Virus record (IMG/VR): IMGVR_UViG_3300042691_001672
Location: 1-22,134 of that record
DNA: 22,134 nt
Strand: one strand, 5' to 3'
From: a virus
The notes beneath the pieces are model-generated. The model had not been told where the DNA came from. It did not search any database and saw nothing but the letters and a program-made list of their open reading frames with translations. The position numbers and the translations under genes were made by a program. Numbering within the stretch: the first letter of the stretch is position 1; every line of letters begins with the position of its first letter. Positions 16,758-22,134 of the stretch are shown piece after piece.

Positions 16758-17410
16758 TTGTTCACCACGTTAAACTGAGCAAAGGTAGACGTTACGGAAC
16801 CCGTGCCGCTGTTTAGTAAGACGCGAGCAAAAGTTGGCGTAAACTGAAAATTCGTGAACACATTGGCGACAGAAGTCACAGCATCTGTGTCGTTGGTGTT
16901 AAGCCATTCAACATCGCCAATTGCGATTGGGTTTGTTGGACTATTTGGATCGTCCATTGTAACTTGAACCGTGTAATTAACAGTCCCAGAAACATTGCAC
17001 TGAATAGACGTCTGAGCATCTGCCCAACTATCAAGACGGACCCAGCGAGATCCAGCGACGCCATTTGTGCCAACAGTCACACCACTTACGCTTGTCGCGC
17101 CGCTTGCAGCTACGCGTGTCACAGTTGCAAAGTCTAATGTTGTTGCAACAGTGCTGCCGCTTGTGCCCTGCACCGTCTCAGAAATCGTCTGACCGCCGAT
17201 CCATGTGCCATAAACTGTAAATGTAATACCGCTGTCGTTGCCGACGTTCGTGATAAGAACCTGACGCGGCTCATCGAGAACAGCAACGCCGCTAGTAACG
17301 GTAGACCCATTAAGCGTTAAATTAGCCGCTCCAGCCGTAGTCTGGCTTAATGCAATGTTGTTGGCTGAAGCCGCAGCTAAAGGACCAACAGTGACAGAAA
17401 TAGGCTGCAT
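16754..17410 (-). CDS. Structural protein, Ser/Thr/Ala-rich beta protein (218 aa)
   Basis: It begins MQPISVTVGPLAAASANNIA and is rich in Val/Thr/Ser/Gly. Strand-like segments include QVLITNVGNDSGITFTVYGT and VNYTVQVTMDDPNSP; WIGGQTISETVQGT lies between them, and the end is VTSTFAQFNVVNK. The layout fits an Ig-like or jelly-roll virion protein. I recall similar proteins in capsid regions of aquatic phages without a proven role. It starts in a TAATG overlap with the DUF5872-like gene and ends in an ATGA overlap. Confidence 0.75.
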   Translation of the reverse strand: MQPISVTVGPLAAASANNIALSQTTAGAANLTLNGSTVTSGVAVLDEPRQVLITNVGNDSGITFTVYGTWIGGQTISETVQGTSGSTVATTLDFATVTRVAASGATSVSGVTVGTNGVAGSRWVRLDSWADAQTSIQCNVSGTVNYTVQVTMDDPNSPTNPIAIGDVEWLNTNDTDAVTSVANVFTNFQFTPTFARVLLNSGTGSVTSTFAQFNVVNK

Positions 17411-17814
17411 TATGCTTTTCCTTCTTTACTTTTACCAGACGGCGAAACAGGCCAAGATTGTCTAGCAGAGCTTGTCTTCTTGGCGGCCATCGTTTTTTTC
17501 TGTTCTTTCGACATAGAAGCAGCCGCTGCCGCTGGGCGACACGCTGGATAAGGGCGTTTGCCCTTTTCTCCTTCTATTCTACCACATTCTTTTCCTGTTT
17601 TCACATCGCGCCAATCTTCAGCAAACCATTTTCCAAGGCCGCCGCCAGATGCTTTATTCACGCGATTGTCTTCGCCAGACCATCTACCGCCATGCTGCTT
17701 ATACCACTTAGATGCCCAAGCATTTGCATAGGCAGAAGGATAAACATCAAATTTAGCGCGAGCAGCTGCTTTGGCGCGACCCCAAAGACCAGAGTTTTGA
17801 GGTTTAGACGCCAT
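17410..17814 (-). CDS. DUF5872-like small basic protein (134 aa)
   Basis: Residues 21-45 contain the signature FDVYPSAYANAWASKWYKQ followed by GGRW, then GLGKWFAEDWRDV (59-71), CGR (77-79), YPACRP (89-94) and a Lys/Ala-rich tail (MSKEQKKTMAAKK). This order of motifs is how I remember DUF5872, a family found in phages and also in giant eukaryotic viruses. Function unknown. It is strongly basic, with two Cys that could bind metal. It abuts its neighbours (TAAATG upstream, TAATG downstream) and is one of three basic proteins in a row. Confidence 0.75.
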   Translation of the reverse strand: MASKPQNSGLWGRAKAAARAKFDVYPSAYANAWASKWYKQHGGRWSGEDNRVNKASGGGLGKWFAEDWRDVKTGKECGRIEGEKGKRPYPACRPAAAAASMSKEQKKTMAAKKTSSARQSWPVSPSGKSKEGKA

Positions 17815-18084
17815 TTAGCAGTCCCACTTACGAAGAGATTTATTGATTCGGCTATTTGGGTCAGCCGCCTTGGCCGATCCCGTAAGCTTTTTCTTCATGC
17901 CCGTCATGCGGGCACAAAATGAAGAACGACGCGATGCGGATTTTTCGCTTTTCGCAGCCTGCTCTTTAGAAACTGGGGGTTTTAAATTATGGCCTTCACG
18001 CTTTGCAGAAGCGCGCCCTTTGGCGTTTAAACCGCCTTCAGGATTCTTTCCTTCTTTGCGTGTCCAAGCAGGGCTTTTTGCCAT
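17815..18084 (-). CDS. DUF6321-like small basic protein (89 aa)
   Basis: The sequence opens MAKSPAWTRKEGKNPEGGLN, continues KGRASAKREGHNLKPPV, and closes SFCARMTGMKKKLT...DPNSRINKSLRKWDC. The dense run of fixed motifs over only 89 residues is what I associate with DUF6321, a phage-encoded family of unknown role. It is very rich in Lys/Arg with almost no hydrophobic core, so it may bind DNA or an acidic capsid surface. A GGAGAG ribosome site precedes the start; a hairpin lies upstream at 18102-18130. Confidence 0.75.
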   Translation of the reverse strand: MAKSPAWTRKEGKNPEGGLNAKGRASAKREGHNLKPPVSKEQAAKSEKSASRRSSFCARMTGMKKKLTGSAKAADPNSRINKSLRKWDC

Positions 18085-18101
18085 GATTCTCTCCGAAGAA
18101 C

Positions 18102-18130
18102 CGACGGGATTTCTCGAAAAAACCCCGTCG
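18102..18130 (-). terminator. Intergenic hairpin, 11-bp stem
   Basis: Minus strand: CGACGGGGTTT and AAATCCCGTCG pair (10 Watson-Crick plus one G-U) around the loop TTTCGAG. It fills the 63-base gap between two small basic genes. There is no U-run after the stem in the transcribed direction, so it is a weak terminator candidate; an RNA-processing or stability element is just as likely. Confidence 0.5.
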
Positions 18131-18147
18131 ACTTTGTCACCGACAAA

Positions 18148-18378
18148 TTAGTAGTGAGAAGCTTTGCCGCGTGGCGTGCCAGCCTTAGCTGACGAAAATA
18201 CGCCGCCGCCAGATGCGCGAGCAGGCTTTTTGCCTTTCGCAGCTTCAGACATTACAGCTTTGCCGCCTTTTTTCATGCAGCCGCCGTGAGCCTTCTCAGC
18301 CTTGCCGCCTTTTTTGAAAGTTTCTGTTCTTACTTCAGCATCTTTGATTGAAGAAGCAGGACCTTTGTAAGCACCCAT
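18148..18378 (-). CDS. Small Lys/Gly-rich basic protein (76 aa)
   Basis: The protein starts MGAYKGPASSIKDAEVRTET and contains FKKGGKAEKAHGGCMKKGGKA, then KGKKPARASGGG. Repeated 'KKGGKA' motifs and the near absence of hydrophobic residues suggest a flexible nucleic-acid- or capsid-binding peptide. Similar short KGGK-rich proteins are, from memory, frequent in aquatic phages next to capsid genes. An ideal AGGAGG ribosome site lies 5 bases before the ATG, which suggests high expression. Function unknown. Confidence 0.75.
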   Translation of the reverse strand: MGAYKGPASSIKDAEVRTETFKKGGKAEKAHGGCMKKGGKAVMSEAAKGKKPARASGGGVFSSAKAGTPRGKASHY

Positions 18379-18390
18379 AATGGCCTCCTA

Positions 18391-18855
18391 TTAGGCGTTG
18401 TTTGCTTGGATGTATGTGACGATGAGCTTGCCTGCGCCAGGTGTTGCACCAGGAGCGCCGCTATCTACCCAGATAGCAACGTCAGACGCGCCAACATCCT
18501 GCCAAACGCCAGTGCGGGTAGCGTCAGTGCCTGGATTTAAAGACAGGACGCCAACAGCATTCGCATTCGTCGAGGCAACAAGTTCAGTTGCTGTCGAAGA
18601 CGTTCCAACGCTTAATGTGTAAGTCGTCGTCGCGCTTGACCATGCAACATCAACAAGAACAGTAATGCTAACAATCGTGCTGTTTGCAGGAATTGTAATT
18701 GCAGTCTGCGCTGATGTCGTTGACTGAACAATGTCAGCCGTTTGAGCCATTAAGCAAAAACCAACATTCTTGATTGAACCAACTGTTGTGCCAGTCGTAT
18801 CAAGAACGTCTCCAGCTTTTATGGGGCCGGTGAACGTAGTCGTTCCCATTTTCAT
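18391..18855 (-). CDS. Capsid-region structural/decoration protein (154 aa)
   Basis: It reads MKMGTTTFTGPIKAGDVLD, then NVGFCLMAQTADIVQSTT, then ITIPANSTIVSITVLVD and, near the end, AGKLIVTYIQANNA. The 'TTFTGPIKAG' opening and the TIPANSxIxxIxVxVD strand recur in virion proteins encoded just after capsid genes in aquatic phages; I take it as a decoration or head-fibre protein. The AAGGAG ribosome site is only 4 bases from the first ATG but about 10 from Met3 (18849), so Met3 may be the true start. The HNH gene ends 24 bases before it. Confidence 0.75.
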   Translation of the reverse strand: MKMGTTTFTGPIKAGDVLDTTGTTVGSIKNVGFCLMAQTADIVQSTTSAQTAITIPANSTIVSITVLVDVAWSSATTTYTLSVGTSSTATELVASTNANAVGVLSLNPGTDATRTGVWQDVGASDVAIWVDSGAPGATPGAGKLIVTYIQANNA

Positions 18856-18879
18856 TTACTCCTTCTGCACAAGGTTTAA

Positions 18880-19584
18880 TTACGTCGTCTGTGCAGCGTC
18901 CGCTTGGCCGGTCGACGTAACTGATGTTCCAAGATTTTTATTGGAAGAATGCTTCCTAATATAGTCGGCAGCCGCCAATAAAACTTCTACATTATCCTTT
19001 GCCTGTCCCAGCATGCTGTTGCAAGCATAGCATAATAATTCACGCACGGCACCTGTATCGTGGCAATGATCTACCGCTAGATCTTTTTTAGTTCCGCGAT
19101 AATCCATCGTCGTCTCAGGCTGATGGCAAATAGCGCACTTACCATCTTGCTTGCGATACATTTCGGCGTAATCACCAATTGAAATGCCATAATAGCGCAT
19201 CAATCCGTAATGACGCTGTTGGTCCTTACTCATTTTATAGCCGACAGAACCATCTTCTTTCAAAACTCTTTCGGCTTTATGATCAGCCATTTTCAAGTTA
19301 GAAATTTTAAGATTTTTCGTATCGTTATCTATAAAAAACACAGATCTATCTGGCCATTTGCCGTAATAAAGAAGCCATGCTGCCTGAGCTCCGGATATTT
19401 TTCTTCCACGATATGTGATGGAATAATAATCCTTGCCATTTTGCATTCGCTGCCAAACGCCGGCGCGTTGACCAACTTGAGCCCTGGAGCTTGTTGACAC
19501 TTTCCAGGTAAAAGAACCTGTTTCAGCATCATAATCCAGAACCTCTGATAGACACTCAAATGTCAGATCAACATTTTTTACCAT
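18880..19584 (-). CDS. HNH endonuclease, endonuclease VII-type, with degenerate N-terminal HNH_3-like domain (234 aa)
   Basis: Residues about 139-212 form a recombination endonuclease VII-type domain: Cys150/Cys153 (CAIC) and Cys185/Cys188 (CYAC) for zinc, catalytic D172-H173 within DHCHDTG, and Asn189. Residues about 8-100 resemble the HNH_3/NUMOD architecture of phage homing endonucleases: LDYDAETGSFTWK, ISGAQAAWLLYYGKWP, then FFIDNDTKNLKISNL. In that second motif the usual D-H-I-D of HNH_3 is replaced by F-F-I-D, so the N-terminal site is probably dead and kept for DNA binding. The gene has its own promoter and sits between capsid genes, which fits a free-standing mobile endonuclease. Its tail after residue 212 is Ser/Thr/Ala/Gln-rich and unlike either domain. 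Confidence 0.88.
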   Translation of the reverse strand: MVKNVDLTFECLSEVLDYDAETGSFTWKVSTSSRAQVGQRAGVWQRMQNGKDYYSITYRGRKISGAQAAWLLYYGKWPDRSVFFIDNDTKNLKISNLKMADHKAERVLKEDGSVGYKMSKDQQRHYGLMRYYGISIGDYAEMYRKQDGKCAICHQPETTMDYRGTKKDLAVDHCHDTGAVRELLCYACNSMLGQAKDNVEVLLAAADYIRKHSSNKNLGTSVTSTGQADAAQTT

Positions 19585-19619
19585 TTTGTAAATCCCCTTC
19601 TCTTTTATTAGAGTTAGAG

Positions 19620-19647
19620 ATTATACTTTAGATAAATATAATGTCAA
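19620..19647 (-). promoter_or_regulatory. Consensus sigma70 promoter for the HNH gene
   Basis: Minus strand: TTGACA (19642-19647), 16-base spacer, TATAAT (19620-19625). Both hexamers are perfect. The predicted start lies about 30 bases before the HNH ATG, and an AAGGGG ribosome site follows. This is the strongest promoter seen in the window. Confidence 0.8.
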
Positions 19648-19655
19648 TCTGACAT
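19641..19655. promoter_or_regulatory. Palindrome ATGTCA-N3-TGACAT overlapping the -35 box
   Basis: A perfect 6-bp inverted repeat with a 3-base centre. The -35 hexamer TTGACA of the HNH promoter lies inside its right arm. It could be an operator through which a repressor silences the endonuclease gene, but no binding protein is encoded here and a 6-bp arm can arise by chance. Confidence 0.4.
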
Positions 19656-19663
19656 TTATATTT

Positions 19664-19701
19664 ATAACTCGCTGCATTCTTTTTAAAATACAGCGAGTTA
19701 T
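19664..19701 (-). terminator. Strong hairpin just after the capsid gene
   Basis: Minus strand: ATAACTCGCTGTATT and AATGCAGCGAGTTAT pair over 15 bp (one G-U) around an 8-base A-rich loop, starting 6 bases after the capsid stop codon. The downstream side is A/T-rich (AAATATAAAT) but not a clean U-run; on the plus strand the stem is followed by TTTATATTA. It probably ends or protects capsid mRNA and separates it from the HNH promoter. Confidence 0.65.
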
Positions 19702-19707
19702 TTTATA

Positions 19708-20619
19708 TTAGGTTGGGAAAGAACCAAATATTGAACGCCAATTATAGTATCCAAAACTATAACGTTCATAGCCCTTCACCAAAAGGTTGTCAGTCACAAA
19801 ATCGACTTGCATGTCGGTCTCGAACTTTACACGTTCCATGTAAGACAGACCGTCAATGTTGGTCAGCAAGAACCAAGCAGATGCAGACGTCAAGAAGTCG
19901 TTGACCATGTAACCTTCAGGCAAGCCGCCTGCAGTCATCATGATCGCATTGACGTCGTTGTCCGCTGTGCCTGGACGCAATTCAGTCTTTGTAAGACGAA
20001 TTGCAGTTGGCTCGAGAGCTGGCGGAACAACAAGACGACGACCGCGAGCAAATACTTTAAGACCAGCTTGGTCTTTAAAGTTTGTTCTGATCGAGATCAT
20101 TGCGTTAAGCAGCGTGCTCTCATTGAGATCCACATCAACTGCAGGACGGTTAGCAACCGTGCCGCCATCGATTGGATGGTTCGTTGCAATAAGAGCAACG
20201 CCGTCACCGCCGACAGAAGCATTATACGTCGTGGCCGTGTTCAACACGTTCGCGCCGTAAATTTCTTTTGTCTGCTGGAACGATTCAATGAGGCCGAGGT
20301 TCGACGGCATAAACTGTGACTTATACAGGTTATCGTCGATTGCCTTACGCGTAATCGAATAGCCGAGAGCAATTTCAGTGTGCTCTTGGTTATAGACGTA
20401 GCGTTCACCTGCGGCGTTATCAAACGACGTTTGAGCGCCTTCAGTTTTCAGCTGAGCAAGACCCAAGAAACGCATTTCCGCAGTGCGCTCAAGCGCCATT
20501 TTGGAATCATGTTTCGTGAAGATCTTGTCGTATTGAGATGGGATCATCTCATACTTGCCTTCTATCCCACGGAGACCGGGGAGGAGAAGGTCTTTGATGG
20601 CAGAGAGATTAACAGCCAT
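19708..20619 (-). CDS. Major capsid protein, Mu gpT-like (HK97 fold), 303 aa
   Basis: Length matches Mu gpT (about 305 residues). Motifs fit the 'major head subunit gpT-like' family: MIPSQYDKIFTKHDS (25-39), EIALGYSITRKAIDDN (82-97), ALIATNHPIDGG (142-153) and RLVVPPALEPTA (195-206). In the virion it would form the icosahedral shell. The upstream gene ending at 21983 has a Mu protease/scaffold-like C-terminus, which fits the Mu I-then-T order. The start (MAVNLSAIKDL) has an AAGGAG ribosome site; a long hairpin follows the stop. The HK97 fold is inferred from the family. Confidence 0.82.
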   Translation of the reverse strand: MAVNLSAIKDLLLPGLRGIEGKYEMIPSQYDKIFTKHDSKMALERTAEMRFLGLAQLKTEGAQTSFDNAAGERYVYNQEHTEIALGYSITRKAIDDNLYKSQFMPSNLGLIESFQQTKEIYGANVLNTATTYNASVGGDGVALIATNHPIDGGTVANRPAVDVDLNESTLLNAMISIRTNFKDQAGLKVFARGRRLVVPPALEPTAIRLTKTELRPGTADNDVNAIMMTAGGLPEGYMVNDFLTSASAWFLLTNIDGLSYMERVKFETDMQVDFVTDNLLVKGYERYSFGYYNWRSIFGSFPT

Positions 20620-20632
20620 TGGTCCTTACTCC

Positions 20633-21217
20633 TTAGATGGTGACAAGCGTCTTGGTCGAGACGTTCAAGAAGCCAACAATAACGTAGTTAGCGTTCGAGG
20701 CCGTATCGGTGCCATTAGAACCTGGCGGATCCGTCACAAGGCTGATGACGCGGAAAGGAGCCGTCGAAGACGTTCCAAGCGTTTCAACATACATGCCAGA
20801 GATGCCGTTCGAAGTATTGCCGCTTGAGCCACCCGCAAGGGAGATTGAAGCGCCAACGCCAGCCTGCGTCACATTCGTGGTGCTGCCAGCTTGAACAAGG
20901 AATCGCGCATTAGGATCGTTTACGACATAGGCGTAGATTGAGCCATTGTTGTCTGAGCCTGGCCAATAGTTTGACCAAACAGTGCGCTTCTGAGACGTTG
21001 AAAGATATTTACAGCCTTGGAACACGCCAGCAAGCTGCGTCGTCGGCGCGTCACCCGCGCGTGTGATGTAGCCGTTAGCGTCCTGAAGGACAGCATCACC
21101 GTAGAAAATAGCAGTCGTATAGTCGGATTTGATCTGCATTTCGACCTGTTCGTAGGTCGGGGCAGAGCCGTTCCCGCTATACTGACGAAAACCGAAAGGC
21201 GCAAACGTATTCGCCAT
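20633..21217 (-). CDS. Putative capsid decoration/head protein (194 aa)
   Basis: It begins MANTFAPFGFRQYSGNGSAP, then TTAIFYGDAVLQDANGYITR, LAGVFQGCKYLS...RTVWSNYWPGS, and ends FLNVSTKTLVTI. The YGDAV...G....A....LAGVF.G pattern and the size resemble small beta-tulip decoration proteins that sit next to capsid genes. It lies 13 bases before the capsid gene and directly behind a terminator-promoter pair, so it is probably co-expressed with the capsid at high level. Ribosome site AGGAGA lies upstream of the ATG. Confidence 0.75.
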   Translation of the reverse strand: MANTFAPFGFRQYSGNGSAPTYEQVEMQIKSDYTTAIFYGDAVLQDANGYITRAGDAPTTQLAGVFQGCKYLSTSQKRTVWSNYWPGSDNNGSIYAYVVNDPNARFLVQAGSTTNVTQAGVGASISLAGGSSGNTSNGISGMYVETLGTSSTAPFRVISLVTDPPGSNGTDTASNANYVIVGFLNVSTKTLVTI

Positions 21218-21330
21218 GACGGGTTCTCCTTATATAGGAGGCTCATCATCGCGCGCCGGGGCGATTATAGAACCGGAAGATTGTTAATGCTCCACGCCGG
21301 GGGAGCTCGAGCTGTTAAAAGCTTATGTAT

Positions 21331-21359
21331 ATTATCGCTTGACAAGGCATAAAAGTAAA
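21331..21359 (-). promoter_or_regulatory. Candidate promoter for the decoration-capsid unit
   Basis: Minus strand: TTTACT (21354-21359), 17-base spacer, GATAAT (21331-21336). The -35 overlaps the tail of the preceding terminator. A second perfect -10 (TATAAT, 21264-21269) lies nearer the gene but lacks a good -35 box at 16-18 bases. Either could drive the decoration and capsid genes. Confidence 0.45.
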
Positions 21360-21379
21360 GGGGCCGGCGAACCGACCCC
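21352..21379 (-). terminator. Rho-independent terminator with TTCG tetraloop
   Basis: Minus strand: GGGGTCGG, loop TTCG, CCGGCCCC, then TTTACTTTT. The 8-bp stem has one U-G pair and is closed by C(UUCG)G, an exceptionally stable tetraloop. It lies 26 bases after the stop of the 188-residue gene and separates it from the decoration-capsid unit. Confidence 0.8.
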
Positions 21380-21405
21380 TCAAACCATAATTCTTACCAG
21401 AGAAA

Positions 21406-21972
21406 TTACTTCTCAGGGATCGGCATTGCTTCATAAGATTTTTTAATTTGAGGCTTAACGCGGGCATCATCGCGGGTCATTGTGCCATCAGGCGTGCCTG
21501 CAATTTGCTGCTCTTTTGCCCTTACCTGCATGCGCGCCTTGCGCAAGTCAGAAGCACGGCGCTCATCTATAATCTCAGTAGGGCATTGCATAAGGATCAT
21601 GCCCTTACGCAAAATCGTCTGGGTCGATGTATTGTTTGGCATCATCCAAGGATGACGCGCAACAGGCACAGGTTCCCAGCCAGCACGCGCTAACTGAATC
21701 TGATATGCAGGATCTTCCTGCCCATAAATGGTGTGGCGCTTCCACTCATACGTCCAGCCATCAGGTATTTCATCAAGCGGGATGTAGAAATCATCTTGCG
21801 CGTCTACAACATCGCCAAGATGCTCGCGCAGCTGGGCTGCGCGGCGAGAAGCGGCTGCCCGAGAATCATCTTCACGCATTGGCGGCCTCATCGTGTCTTC
21901 TTCGACGGCTTCAATCTTCTTTACTGCATTTGCAAATTTACCGCCGCGGCGGGGAGCGTTGATAGGTTCCAT
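21406..21972 (-). CDS. Conserved capsid-module protein (188 aa), unknown function
   Basis: A hydrophilic, charged protein. The N-terminal 60 residues are Arg/Lys/Glu-rich (MEPINAPRRGGKFANAVKKI), the middle carries IPLDEIPDGWTYEWKRHTIYG, then WEPVPVARHPWMM, and the C-terminal part is helical (IIDERRASDLRKARMQVRAKEQQI). I recall the 'DGWTYEWKR' pattern from proteins encoded between scaffold/protease and capsid genes of aquatic phages, but no function is established. A scaffold-like or head-assembly role fits its position, charge and helical content. It is the last gene before the terminator; the upstream gene stops 10 bases before its start. Confidence 0.75.
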   Translation of the reverse strand: MEPINAPRRGGKFANAVKKIEAVEEDTMRPPMREDDSRAAASRRAAQLREHLGDVVDAQDDFYIPLDEIPDGWTYEWKRHTIYGQEDPAYQIQLARAGWEPVPVARHPWMMPNNTSTQTILRKGMILMQCPTEIIDERRASDLRKARMQVRAKEQQIAGTPDGTMTRDDARVKPQIKKSYEAMPIPEK

Positions 21973-21982
21973 TTTTCAATCC

Positions 21983-22134
21983 TTAACGACCATAACGGCC
22001 TTCTTTTTGAGCCAAAGCTTTATTCTTTGCATATTCTTCAGGTTTCATACCAAGAGATGCAGCCATGTCAGCCTCTGCAGCCGTTAAGCGCATAACATTT
22101 GGTCGAGAGCTCCCACGAGACACAGGCGCAGGAG
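21983..22134 (-). CDS. Protease/scaffold-like protein, partial (C-terminus only)
   Basis: About 50 codons remain, open from the right edge to TAA at 21983-21985. The visible end reads VMRLTAAEADMAASLGMKPE and EYAKNKALAQ before a short basic tail. 'LT..E...A..LG..PEEYAK.K' is a typical C-terminal motif of Mu gpI-like protease/scaffold proteins and related prohead scaffolds, which matches the gpT-like capsid gene downstream. The catalytic part, if present, lies outside the window. Confidence 0.6.
   Translation of the reverse strand, partial: PAPVSRGSSRPNVMRLTAAEADMAASLGMKPEEYAKNKALAQKEGRYGR

Noticed and set aside
21339-21359. Plus-strand TTGACA as a -35 box of a divergent promoter
   Set aside because: No -10-like hexamer lies 15-19 bases downstream (the site falls in the GC-rich terminator), and no plus-strand gene follows.

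Overview
The window is a late (structural and lysis) segment of a tailed dsDNA bacteriophage, very probably an aquatic podovirus-like phage of a Gram-negative host. Every supported gene is on the minus strand, so transcription runs from position 22134 towards 1. The families point to a phage: a Mu gpT-like major capsid protein, P22-like head-tail connector and tail-stabilisation proteins, long glycine-rich and collagen-like fibre proteins, and a lysis cassette with overlapping Rz/Rz1 spanins. The spanins (one an outer-membrane lipoprotein) imply an outer membrane. The duplicated 'MAHFA' proteins, the 2OG-Fe(II) oxygenase and the small DUF5872/DUF6321-type proteins are, from memory, typical of marine and freshwater virome phages and T4-like cyanophages. 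Host genus cannot be read from this window.

Layout in transcription order. 22134-19708 is the head module: the C-terminus of a protease/scaffold-like protein, a conserved capsid-module protein, a terminator followed by a promoter, a putative decoration protein and the major capsid protein, ending in a strong hairpin. 19707-18880 is a cassette with its own near-perfect sigma70 promoter and an HNH/endonuclease VII-type gene, probably a mobile homing-type endonuclease. 18855-15952 holds small structural proteins, including three consecutive small, very basic proteins and a C1q/TNF-like protein. 15941-14518 has a connector-like protein and a zinc-ribbon protein. 14517-4860 is a fibre/adhesin island of about 10 kb: a collagen-like protein, a 1156-residue four-module glycine-rich protein, a 574-residue two-module glycine-rich paralogue, duplicated small fibre-associated proteins and a 2OG-Fe(II) oxygenase. 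4832-3099 is a 577-residue bifunctional-looking glycosyltransferase with TPR repeats. 3099-1823 is a five-gene lysis cassette. 1773-1 returns to the tail machine with a second adaptor-like protein and a truncated P22 gp10-like protein that runs off the left edge.

The genes are packed very tightly. At least twelve junctions are ATGA, TAATG or TAAATG stop/start overlaps or abutments, so translational coupling is likely, and these junctions also decide several start codons. The only gene-free stretches above 100 bases are 19585-19707 and 21218-21405, and both carry transcription signals. No stretch longer than 300 bases lacks a gene. No tRNA, integrase, repressor or CRISPR array was seen.

The most interesting idea in the window is a possible virion-modification module: collagen-like GPT repeats and Ser/Thr/Gly-rich adhesins encoded with a double glycosyltransferase and a 2OG-Fe(II) oxygenase. 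The parts are visible in sequence; the functional link is inference.
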